From Agapetus fuscipes (taxonomy: Eukaryota > Arthropoda > Insecta > Trichoptera > Glossosomatidae): DNA of 64,000 nucleotides. The stretch covers positions 13,578,001-13,642,000 of the forward strand of contig OX637334.1 in NCBI GenBank assembly GCA_951799405.1, written 5' to 3'. The notes under the pieces are model-generated. The model saw only the letters and a list, made by a program, of their open reading frames with translations. It was not told the DNA's origin and did not search any database. The position numbers and the translations under genes are program-made. This document shows positions 31,138 to 40,800 of this stretch, piece after piece (the first letter of the stretch is position 1; every line of letters starts with the position of its first letter).

Positions 31138-31440
31138 TAGATATGATTATAGAACTTAGGATACGATTTTTGGATTTATTTAATTTCATTTTGTTTTTAT
31201 TTTTTTTTATTAAATTTATTTTGTAAATTTTTTATTTATTTCGTAAATTTTAATCACCAGCAAATACGCGGAAGTTCGTGTTTACTCATGCTAAACGTGA
31301 AGTTTCTAAATAAGCGTCATAAACCCTGCAACTTAGGTTATATACGTCGAAGGCTGCTGGCATATCATAGCGGCAGATTTAGTCAACAATAATGAATGTT
31401 AGACCTACTAGTAAAGAAACGTTGACCGTGTCCATACAAT

Positions 31441-31810
31441 AAAGGCATACAAAATGGCGTCAAGTGAACAGCTGATCAATAATTCTACGTATTTCTTACA
31501 AAGTACCTAAACGTCATTCAATTGATTTACCATGGCCGGTAGCTGGCTGCCGAGACTTGCTTTGATAATGCTTACCATCGTTACCTGCCGCCATACAGAA
31601 AAAATATCCAAGATGGCCGCAGGTGAACAGCTGATCAATGATTCTACGTATTTCATAAAAAAAAGTACCTAAACGTCACTCGGTACATTTGGCGACCTAT
31701 CATTCCGGTAGCTGACATGTCGAGACTCGCATTGATACCGCTTACCGTCGTTACCTGTCCCCATACAAAAAAAATAAACAAGATGGCCGCAGGTGAACAG
31801 CTGATTAGAG
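31441..31810 (+). repeat. Tandem repeat, period 160-170 bp, about 2.3 units
   Basis: Three occurrences of (A/C)AA(A/G)ATGGC(G/C)(T/G)CA(A/G)GTGAACAG at about 31449, 31608 and 31778, each followed in the first two units by CTACGTATTTC and AAAGTACCTAAACGTCA. The last unit leads into the right terminus of the TIR element. One related AAGATGGCCGCAAGCGATCA block lies at 4280. Confidence 0.8.
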
Positions 31811-31892
31811 ATTGACAGGTGTTCATACTAATCTGAACGACAATCGGTAGGTAGGATCTGCCGTTTGTGTTGAGACTGCCAGCCCTGTACAG

Positions 31893-32285
31893 ACCCTGTG
31901 CAATTATCCACATTTCTGTAGTGCTACCTGGTTTGCCGCTCCTGAAATTACGCTCTGCTTGTCGCATTTTGCGTTTCAGCGCACTGCATTCACTATCAAA
32001 CCAGATAGCGCTATTCCGCTCCCTAACATGTTTGATTGTAATGGGAGTATGCAGATTTATTAAACTTTTCATGGTGTCATTGTACAGCCCAACTAATGTG
32101 TCTGGGTGCATTGAGCCGTAGGTTTCCGGACAACAGATCGGCGAGAGAGATTTGAAGGTAATCAAAGGTAAACGATTGATGTGAAGGTAATCCAGACGTC
32201 TTCTGAAAATCTGGTCAAAATGTGAAATATAATGTAGATGAACAATTCTTCTATACCATACCAAACTCCCATCAAAGACAACGTT
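31893..32285 (-). pseudogene. CR1-like LINE, linker upstream of the reverse transcriptase
   Basis: Frame with RERNSAIWFDSECSALKRKM and RQAERNFRSGKPGSTTEMWI, the typical charged linker between endonuclease and reverse transcriptase in this LINE group. It is contiguous in sense with 29720 and below once the TIR element is removed. The endonuclease itself is absent, so the LINE is 5'-truncated at about 32285. Confidence 0.75.
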
Positions 32286-32404
32286 CAACTTTTCACAATT
32301 TCTAAATCTTTAATAATTTACTAATTTTCTATATACTAATCTTTCCTAGATTATAAACATTATTTAAGGATGAAGAACAACCAAATCCCTTTAGCCGTTC
32401 TTAA

Positions 32405-33069
32405 CCCTTTGGCTGCGGCTGGCATGCATAGATGTCATGACGTAACTTGCATAAGTGCGGCTGGCATCTATACATGTCATCGAAGTTCAAAGCTTTCCCT
32501 GACATCGGTGTTCAAATTTTTCAAACTTTTTTGTTGCTTACATTATAGGTACACTAATAAAATCTCATATTATACATATTTAGAAAATATTCTTTCTCAA
32601 ATATTTCGTCAGAACAGATCGATCTCTCGTCCCGCGCGTGTGTACCAATGTTTATAAACAAAATCCAGGCAAGTATACTCTATTCAGATAGGTATAACTG
32701 TTTACGTTTTTTGTTTTTTTGTAAAATAACTAATACATTTTTCTCTTTAGTGACGAGTATTTAAGTGAGTAAAAAAATTGTTTAAAACCTAATGGATATA
32801 AAATCTAGTTATGGAATGTGCGTATAATATATATTTTTAAGTAGTATTGTTGTGATTTACTTGTTTTTATATAAAACAACAAGTGAAAACATGTGTTGAA
32901 AGTTTGTGATTTGTGTTCCTGGATAACTAATGAATATACTTTTTCATAAATTTTGAAGTTTCATCAAGTAATTAAGGTAGGAAATCAATTTATGTGTAAA
33001 AAAATAACCTTAAAAAAGTATTCCGTTTTGGCGGTGCGTATGTAGCAAATAAATTCAGAATCGAAACGG
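32405..33069 (+). mobile_element. piggyBac-like MITE copy 1
   Basis: Flanked by TTAA at 32401-32404 and 33070-33073. The left end is CCCTTTGGCTGCGGCTGGCA; the right end, CGAAACGG, is a weak inverse (CCGTTTCG). Inside the left end the block GGCATGCATAGATGTCATG is repeated as GGCATCTATACATGTCAT. The TTAA target is the signature of piggyBac. Non-coding, 665 bp. Confidence 0.78.
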
Positions 33070-33167
33070 TTAAGAGATCAAGGTAGCAACAATAATCATT
33101 TTATTTTTATTATATAAATATATAGATTTTATAAGGGTTTTATAGTATTCTTTATAGTTTTATTGTA

Positions 33168-33248
33168 TAAGATATATATATATATATATTTAGATACATT
33201 ATTCATGATAAGATATATATAATATATTTAGATACATTATTCATGATA
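33168..33248. repeat. AT microsatellite and short duplication
   Basis: A (TA)n run followed by two copies of ATTTAGATACATTATTCATG separated by about 30 bp. Confidence 0.8.
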
Positions 33249-33249
33249 A

Positions 33250-33514
33250 GTCGGGGTTATAGCCGCGGGGGCCAAGAGGGCTGATCTTTCTAGTGTGTTT
33301 CGAATGGAACAACGTTGGTTCGATCCCCGCTTGGGTCACTTGACTTTAACTTTAACCCTGGTTCAACAGATGTTATTGGGTAATTATTATTTAATAATTC
33401 ATTAATAATAAACAATAATGAATTATTAAATGATGATATAAATACCTGTTTCTGGCCAGGCAGAATAGGTTGGTGAATTGCATTCCTCTTCACAAATCTA
33501 TTTTAAAAAAAAAG
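33250..33514 (+). mobile_element. SINE-3 copy 2
   Basis: Same head and body as 27365-27627 with few differences and a shorter poly-A tail. It lies in intron 4 of the RSL1D1-like gene, 106 bp from exon 4. Confidence 0.85.
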
Positions 33515-33619
33515 AAGGTTGACTTAAACTTTTAAATACTGCTAATTTTCAATGGAATCCGTACATTTGACCGACATTAAAATTGTGGTGTTACAAGACC
33601 GGCAACCCTGGTTTCTCAC

Positions 33620-33788
33620 CTGGTTTCCTCTGTCCCTCCTCCAGGCTGTTTCCTGATGACTACTACTCTGCCATCAGGATAAACTTTCACTCTCCCATCC
33701 ATGATGGTGCTGAGCTCTCCCTCTACTGCGTCATCAGCTCTCCTTGCCAGTGGCTGCACCACACACTGCTTCACACTGTTCTTATTCT
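33620..33788 (-). CDS. RSL1D1: RSL1D1-like gene, exon 4
   Basis: Encodes residues 341-397. The acceptor is TTTGATCTTCCAG and the donor CCAG|GTGAGA. The exon begins with the last two bases of a codon, matching the phase 1 donor of exon 3, and ends after two bases of a codon, matching exon 5. The peptide NKNSVKQCVVQPLARRADDA and the following GRVKVYPDGRVVVIRKQPGG lie just after the L1 domain and link it to the acidic tail. The 483-bp intron 3 is the only short intron of the gene and holds a SINE-1 tail fragment. This part is poorly conserved in the family, so its identity depends on splice logic. Confidence 0.82.
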
Positions 33789-33944
33789 CTGGAAGATCAA
33801 ACACAATAAAAATAATTATGTTTCACAAGCTTTTGGCAGCCCTGACACTCTGTGTATAATCTGGTGACAGGAATTGTCAGCTCCTGAGTGCCTTCCAATT
33901 CCATTTCATAATCTGTCCATGGAAGCTCACATCACAGCACAGTA

Positions 33945-34012
33945 CACTGGGCTCTTGTGGTGTAATTTACACAAAAAACAGTGCTCACCAAATAAATCAT
34001 CCAAATAATTAG
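33945..34012 (+). mobile_element. SINE-1 3' fragment
   Basis: Only the last 65 bases of SINE-1 (GGGCTCTTGTGGTG and CAAATAAATCATCC), inside intron 3. Confidence 0.75.
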
Positions 34013-34271
34013 TGATTAAATTTGTATCTTTACTTATAATATTGAAATTAAATACTTATTTCATAATTTGATTTTAAATTTTACCATTTTGATTTTTATC
34101 TAAAACATTTTACGTATTCAATTTGATTTACCTATCAGACTAATTTATTTTCTACAAATTTAAATTTTCTTTTAAAAAACCTTAACAAAAAGTAGAACAT
34201 CATGGGTGTTTTTTTGTCCAACTTGTGTCAATAGAGAAAGAATGAAACACTCTACAATACATATTACTCAC

Positions 34272-34698
34272 TTAGTGTTAAATAAATAGGGACAGACATT
34301 GACAGCGGCGTCTTCAGATTTACAGATCGAATGTTCTCCCAGCCGCCAGGAAATTGCTGTGACAGCTGCAGTAGAACAGCTTGCACATTCTCCACAACCT
34401 GCTGAGGCGACAGGTTCCCACTCGACACTTTCACAGTAAAAGTTGTGCCCTCCCCATGCAAGCGCAGTACTGTCTTGTGCAGGGCTCGGTCTATCTCAGC
34501 CTTGAGATCTTTGGCATCCATCTTCACCGGAGTGGGCAGCATGTTCTTCTTGAAGAAGACTTGCCCCAGCTTGTGGGAGAGGAAGCCGGAGACTCGGGCG
34601 TCTGTGAGGAAGAACTCGTAGCGAGATAGGAGCTGACGGCGCATCTCCAGCTGGTCAAACTCTACGCGGACCTGACGAACAGGCATTATTGTTTTGAT
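34272..34698 (-). CDS. RSL1D1: RSL1D1-like gene, exon 3: main part of the ribosomal L1 domain
   Basis: Encodes residues 199-341. The acceptor is TGTGTTATTTCAG and the donor TAA|GTGAGT. The key block is LLSRYEFFLTDARVSGFLSH followed by KLGQVFFKKNMLPTPVKM, which matches the L1-fold segment LSxYDxFLxDxRI...LG..FY..KK.P.PV of RSL1D1/Cic1-type nucleolar proteins. Further on, TVLRLHGEGTTFTVKVSSGN and LSPQQVVENVQAVL are the helix-strand elements that close the L1 fold. These proteins act in the nucleolus in 60S ribosome assembly, and RSL1D1 has also been linked to growth control. The intron 3 phase is 1. This exon is the strongest evidence for the gene's identity. Confidence 0.9.
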
Positions 34699-34810
34699 CT
34701 GAAATAACACAAAATTGTATTAATTACAATAATATGCACATATTTTCTTGTGTTAGTCTTTGTGCTACTTTCAGTTAAGATCAACAGATCCTATGGTGGT
34801 TAGTATATAT

Positions 34811-35574
34811 CTGTGCCTCCTGTGAAAAGTGATACAACTCGAGTTATACCCTTTTTGAGATTTTTACATAGAAATAATCAGAAAAAAATTAGTGATTTTT
34901 TGGTCTTACTCACATTCTTCTATCTGCTATAGTTTAGGAAATATAACTGGCAGGATTTAGGCAAAAAAACGTGAAAAGTGATATAAGTCAAGTTGTATCC
35001 CTTTTAGTAATTGATCCACACATTGTTTTTTACAAATCTATCGTGAATATTGATACATCTCGACTTATATCACTTTACACCAATTTTTGACTGGAATTTT
35101 AGCCAAGTTATACGATTCAGGTAAATTATGAAAATACTACTATTGTAAGTACAACAATTGTGTCTTTGGGGTAGTATTTTTATAATTAGTTTGAGCAACA
35201 TTCTGCCTGGACCATTATCTTATGAGTTATTAAATTTAAAAAATATTAAGCTTTTTGTGTATCACTTTACTCAAAGACAACTTATAGGTGCAATATAATA
35301 TAACTCGACTTGTATCATTTATCACGTAATAAATGATACAAGTACAGGCAAAAAAAAGGTACAACTGACAGAGTTTAATAAATTATTTGTAAGCTATAAT
35401 AGTACCCATAAAAATTAGAATGCACAGTGAAAGTGAATGTTTTTATCTACAAAATAAGGTACTTATGTGTAACCTAGCCCACTTAGTTCATGAATTAGAA
35501 TTTTTTAAATCTTGTTTTTGCTCTCCTGTAAAATGATGATTTTTGAGTTGTATCACTTTTCACAGGAGGCACAG
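34811..35574. mobile_element. TIR element, probably Tc1/mariner-type MITE
   Basis: Inverted ends CTGTGCCTCCTGTGAAAAGT lie between TATATAT and ATATATA flanks, so a TA duplication is likely but its exact extent is ambiguous. The motif GTGATA(C/T)AA(C/G)T recurs in both orientations across the element (near 34830, 34980, 35060, 35265, 35310 and 35550). Non-coding. It lies in intron 2. Confidence 0.72.
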
Positions 35575-35769
35575 ATATATATTAGGTCCTTACATATGAA
35601 ATTGGCGTTTTGCTGTACTGGCCACATTGATTTCAAATATCTCCTCTATGGTTAGGAGTTCCAAATTCGAATTTATACAGCTATGTACTCATGTATTTGT
35701 GTTTTGAAAATTGTAATTCATTTGTTTGTCTCTCAATTGTTTTTTTCTTTGCGTCACTCATTTTACAAA

Positions 35770-36610
35770 ATGGAAAACTTGATTTATTGCGTTATTTACG
35801 AGTACGAGTTCTACCGTGGCACCAGTGCTGCAGAAACGGTTCGAAGGATTAATGATGTGTGTGGTGACGGTATCGCAAAATAAAACACAGTGCGGTTTTG
35901 GTTCCAATGTTTTAATTCTGGAAATTTCGGCCTGCAGAACAAGCCTCGTGGACGGCCAGGAACCAAAGTTGATAATGAGGAATTGAAGACTATTGTGGGA
36001 TCGTATCCATCGCAAACCACATCCGAGTAAGCTGTAGGCTGCGAAATTAGTGATAAAACTATTTTAATTCACTTGAAGCAAATTGGAAAGGTGAAAAACC
36101 TTGAAAAGTGGGTACCTCACAATTTGGGTGAAGCAAATCAAGAAATGCGCGTCGACTGCTGCGTTACATTACTCAACCGTCACATTAATGAAGGGGTTTT
36201 AAATCGAATTATTACCTGTGATGAAAAATGGATCCTGCACGATAATCGGAAGTGCTCATCGGAATGGTTGAACCTTGCCGAACCAGCCAAATCATGCTCC
36301 AAGCGAAAATTGGCTCAAAAAGTTACTTGTGAGCGTTTGGTGGACTAGTGCCAGTGTCGTTCACTACACCTTTCTTAAATCTGGTCAGATGATTACGGCA
36401 GATGTCTATTGTCAGCAACTGCCACCCATGATGGAAAAGCTAGCTGCTAAACAACCGAGGCTGGTCAAGTGCTCTAGGCCACTGCTGTTTCATGACAACG
36501 CTAGACAACACACTACACAACAGACGGCTACCAAATTAGAGAAGCTTTAATTGTAACGTTTAAGACATCTCCCGTACTCTCCGGACCTTGTTCCAACAGA
36601 TATGGACATC
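35770..36610 (+). pseudogene. mariner transposase, decayed
   Basis: Starts MENLIYCVIYEYEFYRGTSA (helix-turn-helix region), with stops at about 35881 and 36028. The linker motif WVPHNL (WVPHEL in active elements) is at about 36108. The catalytic residues of the mariner D,D34D triad can be placed: the aspartate in ITCDEKWILHDN near 36220, in LFHDNARQHTTQ near 36490, and in LPYSPDLVPTD near 36570. A frameshift near 36330 separates the first and second. It breaks off after VPTDMD, so the C-terminus and right terminus are lost. Tc1/mariner enzymes cut and paste DNA at TA. This copy is dead. Confidence 0.85.
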
Positions 36611-37103
36611 CAAAACTACCCAAAACTTCCAAATCTACCCTAAATTATCTTATTGATTTTACTTCTTCTAATATCAATCAATATGTATACACTTTACATC
36701 AACGATTGAAAATAGCTTTATTTAAACCATCATTTAAAACCTATAAATGATAATTTAATTATTTTTTAAATGTACACAGAAAAGGTTTCCTTCTGCCGAA
36801 TAGAACGACAGCATTCTTTTATTGGTATTAAGCAATGAAATTATGCTTGAAATACCAATTACAGTGTGAAAATGACAAAATATACAAAACTTTCATAGAA
36901 ACCTCCACAAATTTGAAAAAGGCTACAACATCTCTCATAACTGCAATCCATAGTACTTGAATATCTTTAAATGAGCCCAATTTCATTTGATATAATGTAT
37001 TGTTACAATCTTCAAGATAAGATTCCTTCTCTCATCGTTTCCATTTTCTGAAGAACAGCCGTTCCCAAATTTACAAATTCACAAAACTATTTATAAAAAT
37101 AAA
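36611..37103. other. No gene recognised
   Basis: AT-rich; probably the body of the Helitron-like element whose 3' end is at 37132. Confidence 0.35.
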
Positions 37104-37132
37104 GGCAGGATAAAATCTGCCGGGACAGCTAG
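37104..37132 (+). mobile_element. Helitron-type 3' end
   Basis: GGCAG and CTGCC (37104-37108, 37117-37121) can form a hairpin, followed by GGGACAG and CTAG next to T at 37133. This is the hairpin-spacer-CTAG layout of Helitron 3' ends. The 5' end was not located. Confidence 0.5.
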
Positions 37133-37479
37133 TTAACTTATAATATCTGTGGACTAGAAATTATTTTAACCAAAATAATCAAATATATATATGTCTCAAC
37201 TTACTTACGAAAATGGTCATTAGTAATAAAATTAACAAAGAACTTCACAGTTGCATTTCCATGTGTACAAAAAACTCGGCACAACGAAAAAAAAATCTTG
37301 AATATTGGTACCATTTCAAATAACGGCTGCCGACTAGACCGGAAATAACTACAGTTGACAGATAACACACGTTATAAATATTGTGACCGCCAAAGTCGTG
37401 CCAATATTTCATATTTTCAAGTTGAATATTCATAATTTTATTGATTGTAGAGGCATTAACTTTGTAATCGTTCATCATT

Positions 37480-37651
37480 AATGATAAAAGAAAAACAGCT
37501 TTGTTTTCGATTACGTGAGTATTTATTTTTATACCACAACCGGTTATTAATTGATCCACCTGACGATGCAAACGGATGTTTGCGAAACCGGTTGTGGTAT
37601 AAAAATAAATACTCACGTAATCGAAAACAAAGCTGTTTTTCTTTTATCATT
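37480..37651. repeat. Perfect inverted repeat, two 66-bp arms, 40-bp loop
   Basis: Arms 37480-37545 and 37586-37651 are exact reverse complements as far as I can read; outer sequence AATGATAAAAGAAAAACAGC, inner sequence ACCACAACCGGTT. The loop 37546-37585 contains most of a hammerhead-ribozyme-like core. Such perfect arms imply recent origin or gene conversion. The arms resemble terminal repeats of a retroelement facing each other. Confidence 0.88.
37556..37597 (+). ncRNA. Candidate hammerhead ribozyme, minimal type I
   Basis: In order: CCAC (stem I, 5' side), CTGACGA (conserved CUGANGA core), one extra T, GCAAAC-GGAT-GTTTGC (stem II with a four-base loop), GAAA (second conserved core), CCGG (self-complementary, minimal stem III), TT (cleavage position expected after the second T), GTGG (stem I, 3' side). 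All strictly conserved hammerhead core bases are present. Very short stem III variants of this form are known from Penelope-like elements and retrozymes. The extra T before stem II and the four-pair stem I are the weak points, and no Penelope enzyme is present nearby. Confidence 0.6.
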
Positions 37652-37744
37652 GAATATTCATATTTTAACTTTATCACTCATTTCATTATAACCACTGCAA
37701 CGTGTGACAGGAGAGAAACGCAAGTGGTAGCATGTCGCTGCCTT

Positions 37745-37960
37745 TGTTCTTGTTTGCCGTAGAGACCATTAAGCTAATTTTACATGAGCAATGTTTGTAT
37801 GTGTACTGGACCAATGTGTCTTATGAAAACAGGAAATTGATTTCAAAAATATTTAAAACAACTCTCACATTACGAATTTTACGCTTATTCTTAGCTCAGA
37901 TTGTGTAGAATTTGATTCTTATGACAACTGCAGTATGTATCAAATCAGCACGTTAGTTTC
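37745..37960 (-). mobile_element. Diverged inverted copy of the 18281 MITE family
   Basis: About 160 bp match the reverse complement of 18320-18480 (for example TGTACTGGACCAATGTGTCT and CTCAGATTGTGTAGAATTTG). The GTTCTTGTTT terminus is kept at the left; the right end is lost. Confidence 0.7.
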
Positions 37961-38204
37961 CGCTCCTCTATGTTATTACTCATAGTAGCTATTCAGGTCA
38001 GTTTTTGCCAGCCATTTTTTTTATGCCGTACAGATAGACTCAACCTTTTCCATCCTTCAATAGCGATACTAAAAATGTATTTGATTGTATGGGTAGACTG
38101 AGATGTGAATAAAAGATGAAACTTCTATGAACTATCTTAGGTTTATTTTATCAAAAAAATAATAGTTTCGCAAATTTTATTTTTAGTAATAATAATATCA
38201 GGAT

Positions 38205-38365
38205 GATTTTTGCGAGCGCTGTTTTTGTGTAAATCACACCCCAAGAGCCCCCAGCGAGCTTGGTCGTCGCTAAAGAAAGCATCGATTCTCAATCAAGACC
38301 AAGTTGCTGTAGGGCTGGATGAGCTTTGGTGACGGGTCTTGGTAATGGTTTGTGTATTTCCACTT
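38205..38365 (-). mobile_element. SINE-1 3' half
   Basis: Minus-strand fragment with the tail (GCGAGCGCTGTTTTTGTGT) and the GACCAAGTTGCTG body block; head missing. Confidence 0.78.
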
Positions 38366-38694
38366 TATTAATTCATTAGAACTTTGAAAAACATGAAATA
38401 AAAAAAAACAAGTTTTTAGTTACTCGTAAGCGTAACTACATAATAATGTTATGGATATGTGAAGGTTCCAAGGAATTTTCTGAAAATAGTGGTCAATATA
38501 GTGCATACACTCAGTATTTCTTAGTAAATATTTAGTTTTTCACATACTGTAAAATTGCATTTCCTTTCTCGCAATTTCGCTTTCTTGATGACTAGAATTA
38601 TTTTATTTTTTGCGTAAGATCCGCAGGATGAAGAATGTCGACCGATTATTTCTAAAATAGTAATGATAAATTTCTAAGTTAAGTATCAAAGTCT

Positions 38695-38897
38695 TAATCT
38701 AAATTAAAGTTGCAAAGATATATATCATTTCTGATTCATATTAAATGCATTCCCACAAGCACACACATAGAAGTTGAACATAAGCCCTGCAACTTTTGCC
38801 GACCTTCCCAGAAGCAGGGGTGACATTAGCAAAAACCATCTTTGTACAGTATGGGTGGTCAGCTTCATACCAACCTATAAGTCAAGGAATGTATTAT
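38695..38897 (-). repeat. Rep-S unit with central deletion
   Basis: Both ends present (AATCTAAATTAAAGTTGC and CTATAAGTCAAGGAATG), but about 45 bp in the middle are missing after CACAAGCACACAC. Confidence 0.82.
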
Positions 38898-39636
38898 TAA
38901 GAAATTGTTGATTGCAAAAAATAATATTTTTGTAAAAATGTAACATGGAAAATCGTAAAATGTACTCGCTTCGAAAATGTTGCATATCACTTGCCGAGGA
39001 ATCAAAAGTTTTTTATGAGAGTTTTAGCTAAAAAAAAAAGTGACGCAGGTCCGTCTTCTGTGAGCGTTGGCGCTCGACTAAGGTTTACGCCGCGAAGTAT
39101 GCATATAAAAGCCATTTGTAAAATAATAATAAAAAATAGATCTTGTGAAAAAAAAAATTTGAAAAAAAATAAAACTAAGCTCAAGATTATATTGTTCAAT
39201 ATTTGAAAATAATTGGGCACAAATAACCATTTTTTGAGATTTTATTCGAAGATACAATGTACACTTTTTTGTCCGTTTTTGCTTCTAGATTTTTTTTTTA
39301 ATTCAGTTTTCTTCATCTGAATCACATTTTAAATCACACCACGAACTAAAACAGGATATAAAGTATATTTGTAATTTTTTTTTAGATTTCAAAATACCAC
39401 CAATTTACAGAAAAAATGGTTAAAAAATTGTATGTTTTCCACTTAACGCAAGAAGGTGTTCGTAATTTTTATTTTTTCAAGTAATAAAAGCGTTTATAGA
39501 CATATATTATTTGATGCATATTGCAAATGAAATGTTTAACTAACACTTAAAGTTATCAAAATTTTATATTTGTCCATATTTATTGAAAAAAAACCACGTC
39601 AAAAACTGTGTTTTCGAGAAATTTCCTAGCACCCTC
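38898..39636. other. No gene recognised
   Basis: AT-rich stretch in intron 2, no motif seen. Confidence 0.4.
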
Positions 39637-39640
39637 TTAA

Positions 39641-40286
39641 CCTTTTCGATTCTGAATTTATTTGCTACATACGCACCGCCAGAACGGAATTCTTTTTTGA
39701 GGTTATTTTTTTTTACACATAAATTGATTTCCTACCTTAATTACTTGATGAAACTTCAAAATTTATGAAAAAGTATATTCATTAGTTATCCAGGAACACA
39801 AATCACAAACTTTCAACACATGTTTTTACTTGTTGTTTTATGTAAAAACAAGTAAATCACATAATATTACTTAAAAGTATATATTATATGCACATTTTAT
39901 AACTAGATTTTATATACATTAGGTTTTAAACAATTTTTGTACTCACTTAAATACTCTTCACTAAAGAGAAAAATAAATTAGTTATTTTACAAAAAACAAA
40001 AAACGTTAACAGTTATCTTGCCTGGATTTTGTTTATAAACATTGGTACACACGCGCGGGACGAGAGATCGAGCTGTTCTGACGAAATATTTGAGGAAGAA
40101 TATTTTCAAAATATGTATAATATGAGATTTTATTAGTGTACCTATAATGTAAGCAACAAAAAAGTTTGAAAAATTTAAACACCTATGTCAGGGGAAGCTT
40201 TAAACTTCGATGACATGGATAGATGCCAGCCGCACTGTATGCAAGTTACGTCATGACATCTATGCATGCCAGCCGCAGCCAAAGGG
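39641..40286 (-). mobile_element. piggyBac-like MITE copy 2
   Basis: Inverted relative to the copy at 32405, with TTAA at 39637-39640 and 40287-40290. 646 bp. It is in intron 2, about 300 bp from exon 2. Confidence 0.8.
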
Positions 40287-40593
40287 TTAAGGATGGATAA
40301 AATATCCACAGAATTGGTCTCCTCAGCAAATTTTATAATTCACATTGTCAATTTTAAGGATAAAACCAAATGCAGACACTATTTTCTACACAAAATTTCC
40401 CCTAATGTAGCCAGTACGAGTACAGCAGCTGTCAAATCCATAAAAACAAAATATTGAGGCATGGTTAATTGGATAAATGTATTTTTAACTTATGCCTTTT
40501 CATCGCCTTCTATCAAATGACTTCTGTGATATAGAGGACATTCACAAAAGCTGGTACAATATTAAAGTGGCAATGAGAGTAGTTAGTACATAC

Positions 40594-40732
40594 ATTGGTG
40601 ATCCCCTTCTCCCTGAACATGTCCTCATACTGCTGCAGGGTGTCCTCATGGTCCACGTTCTTCCCGCGCTTCAGGTCTCCCACAAATATGCAGATGTCTG
40701 AAGTGTCTGTCACCAACCAGTGGGGCAGCTTA
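40594..40732 (-). CDS. RSL1D1: RSL1D1-like gene, exon 2: start of the L1 domain
   Basis: Encodes residues 152-198: KLPHWLVTDTSDICIFVGDL and KRGKNVDHEDTLQQYEDMF, ending REKGITN. The L1-family signature (k)LPH followed by a strand with D.CLFV.D and a helix leading to the next strand is clear. The acceptor is CTCCCTCTACAG and the donor AAT|GTATGT. The exon opens with the third base of a codon, matching exon 1 (TT + T gives Phe), and ends in phase 0, matching exon 3. Reading through the acceptor gives a longer chance frame (to 40788) that should not be used. The exon is bordered by introns of 16.8 and 5.9 kb. Confidence 0.88.
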
Positions 40733-40800
40733 CTGTAGAGGGAGACCAGACAATTCACTAATTGAACCATTTTTTTGACCAAAAGCAAAGAATTAAAGCC

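Larger units (their letters stand above)
29730..31885. mobile_element. TIR element splitting the CR1-like LINE
   Basis: Inverted ends GGGCTGG(A/C)AGTCTCA. LINE coding sequence stops at its right side (IIAQGLYR) and resumes at its left (SAILQKKSQHY), so it inserted into the LINE. No clear target duplication was found and the superfamily is undetermined. Related termini are in the 860-bp repeats at 2736 and 4314 and at 45800. It carries four nested Rep-S units and a tandem repeat; no transposase was seen. Confidence 0.65.

Noticed and set aside
37480..37597. Type III hammerhead using the 66-bp arms as stem III
   Set aside because: The arms and UH position would fit, but no stem I can form between TTA and CTGACGA; the type I reading with CCAC/GTGG is better.
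40594..40788. Start of exon 2 at the methionine further upstream
   Set aside because: A strong acceptor (CTCCCTCTACAG) lies inside, and only that junction gives the right phase and the L1-type KLPH sequence.
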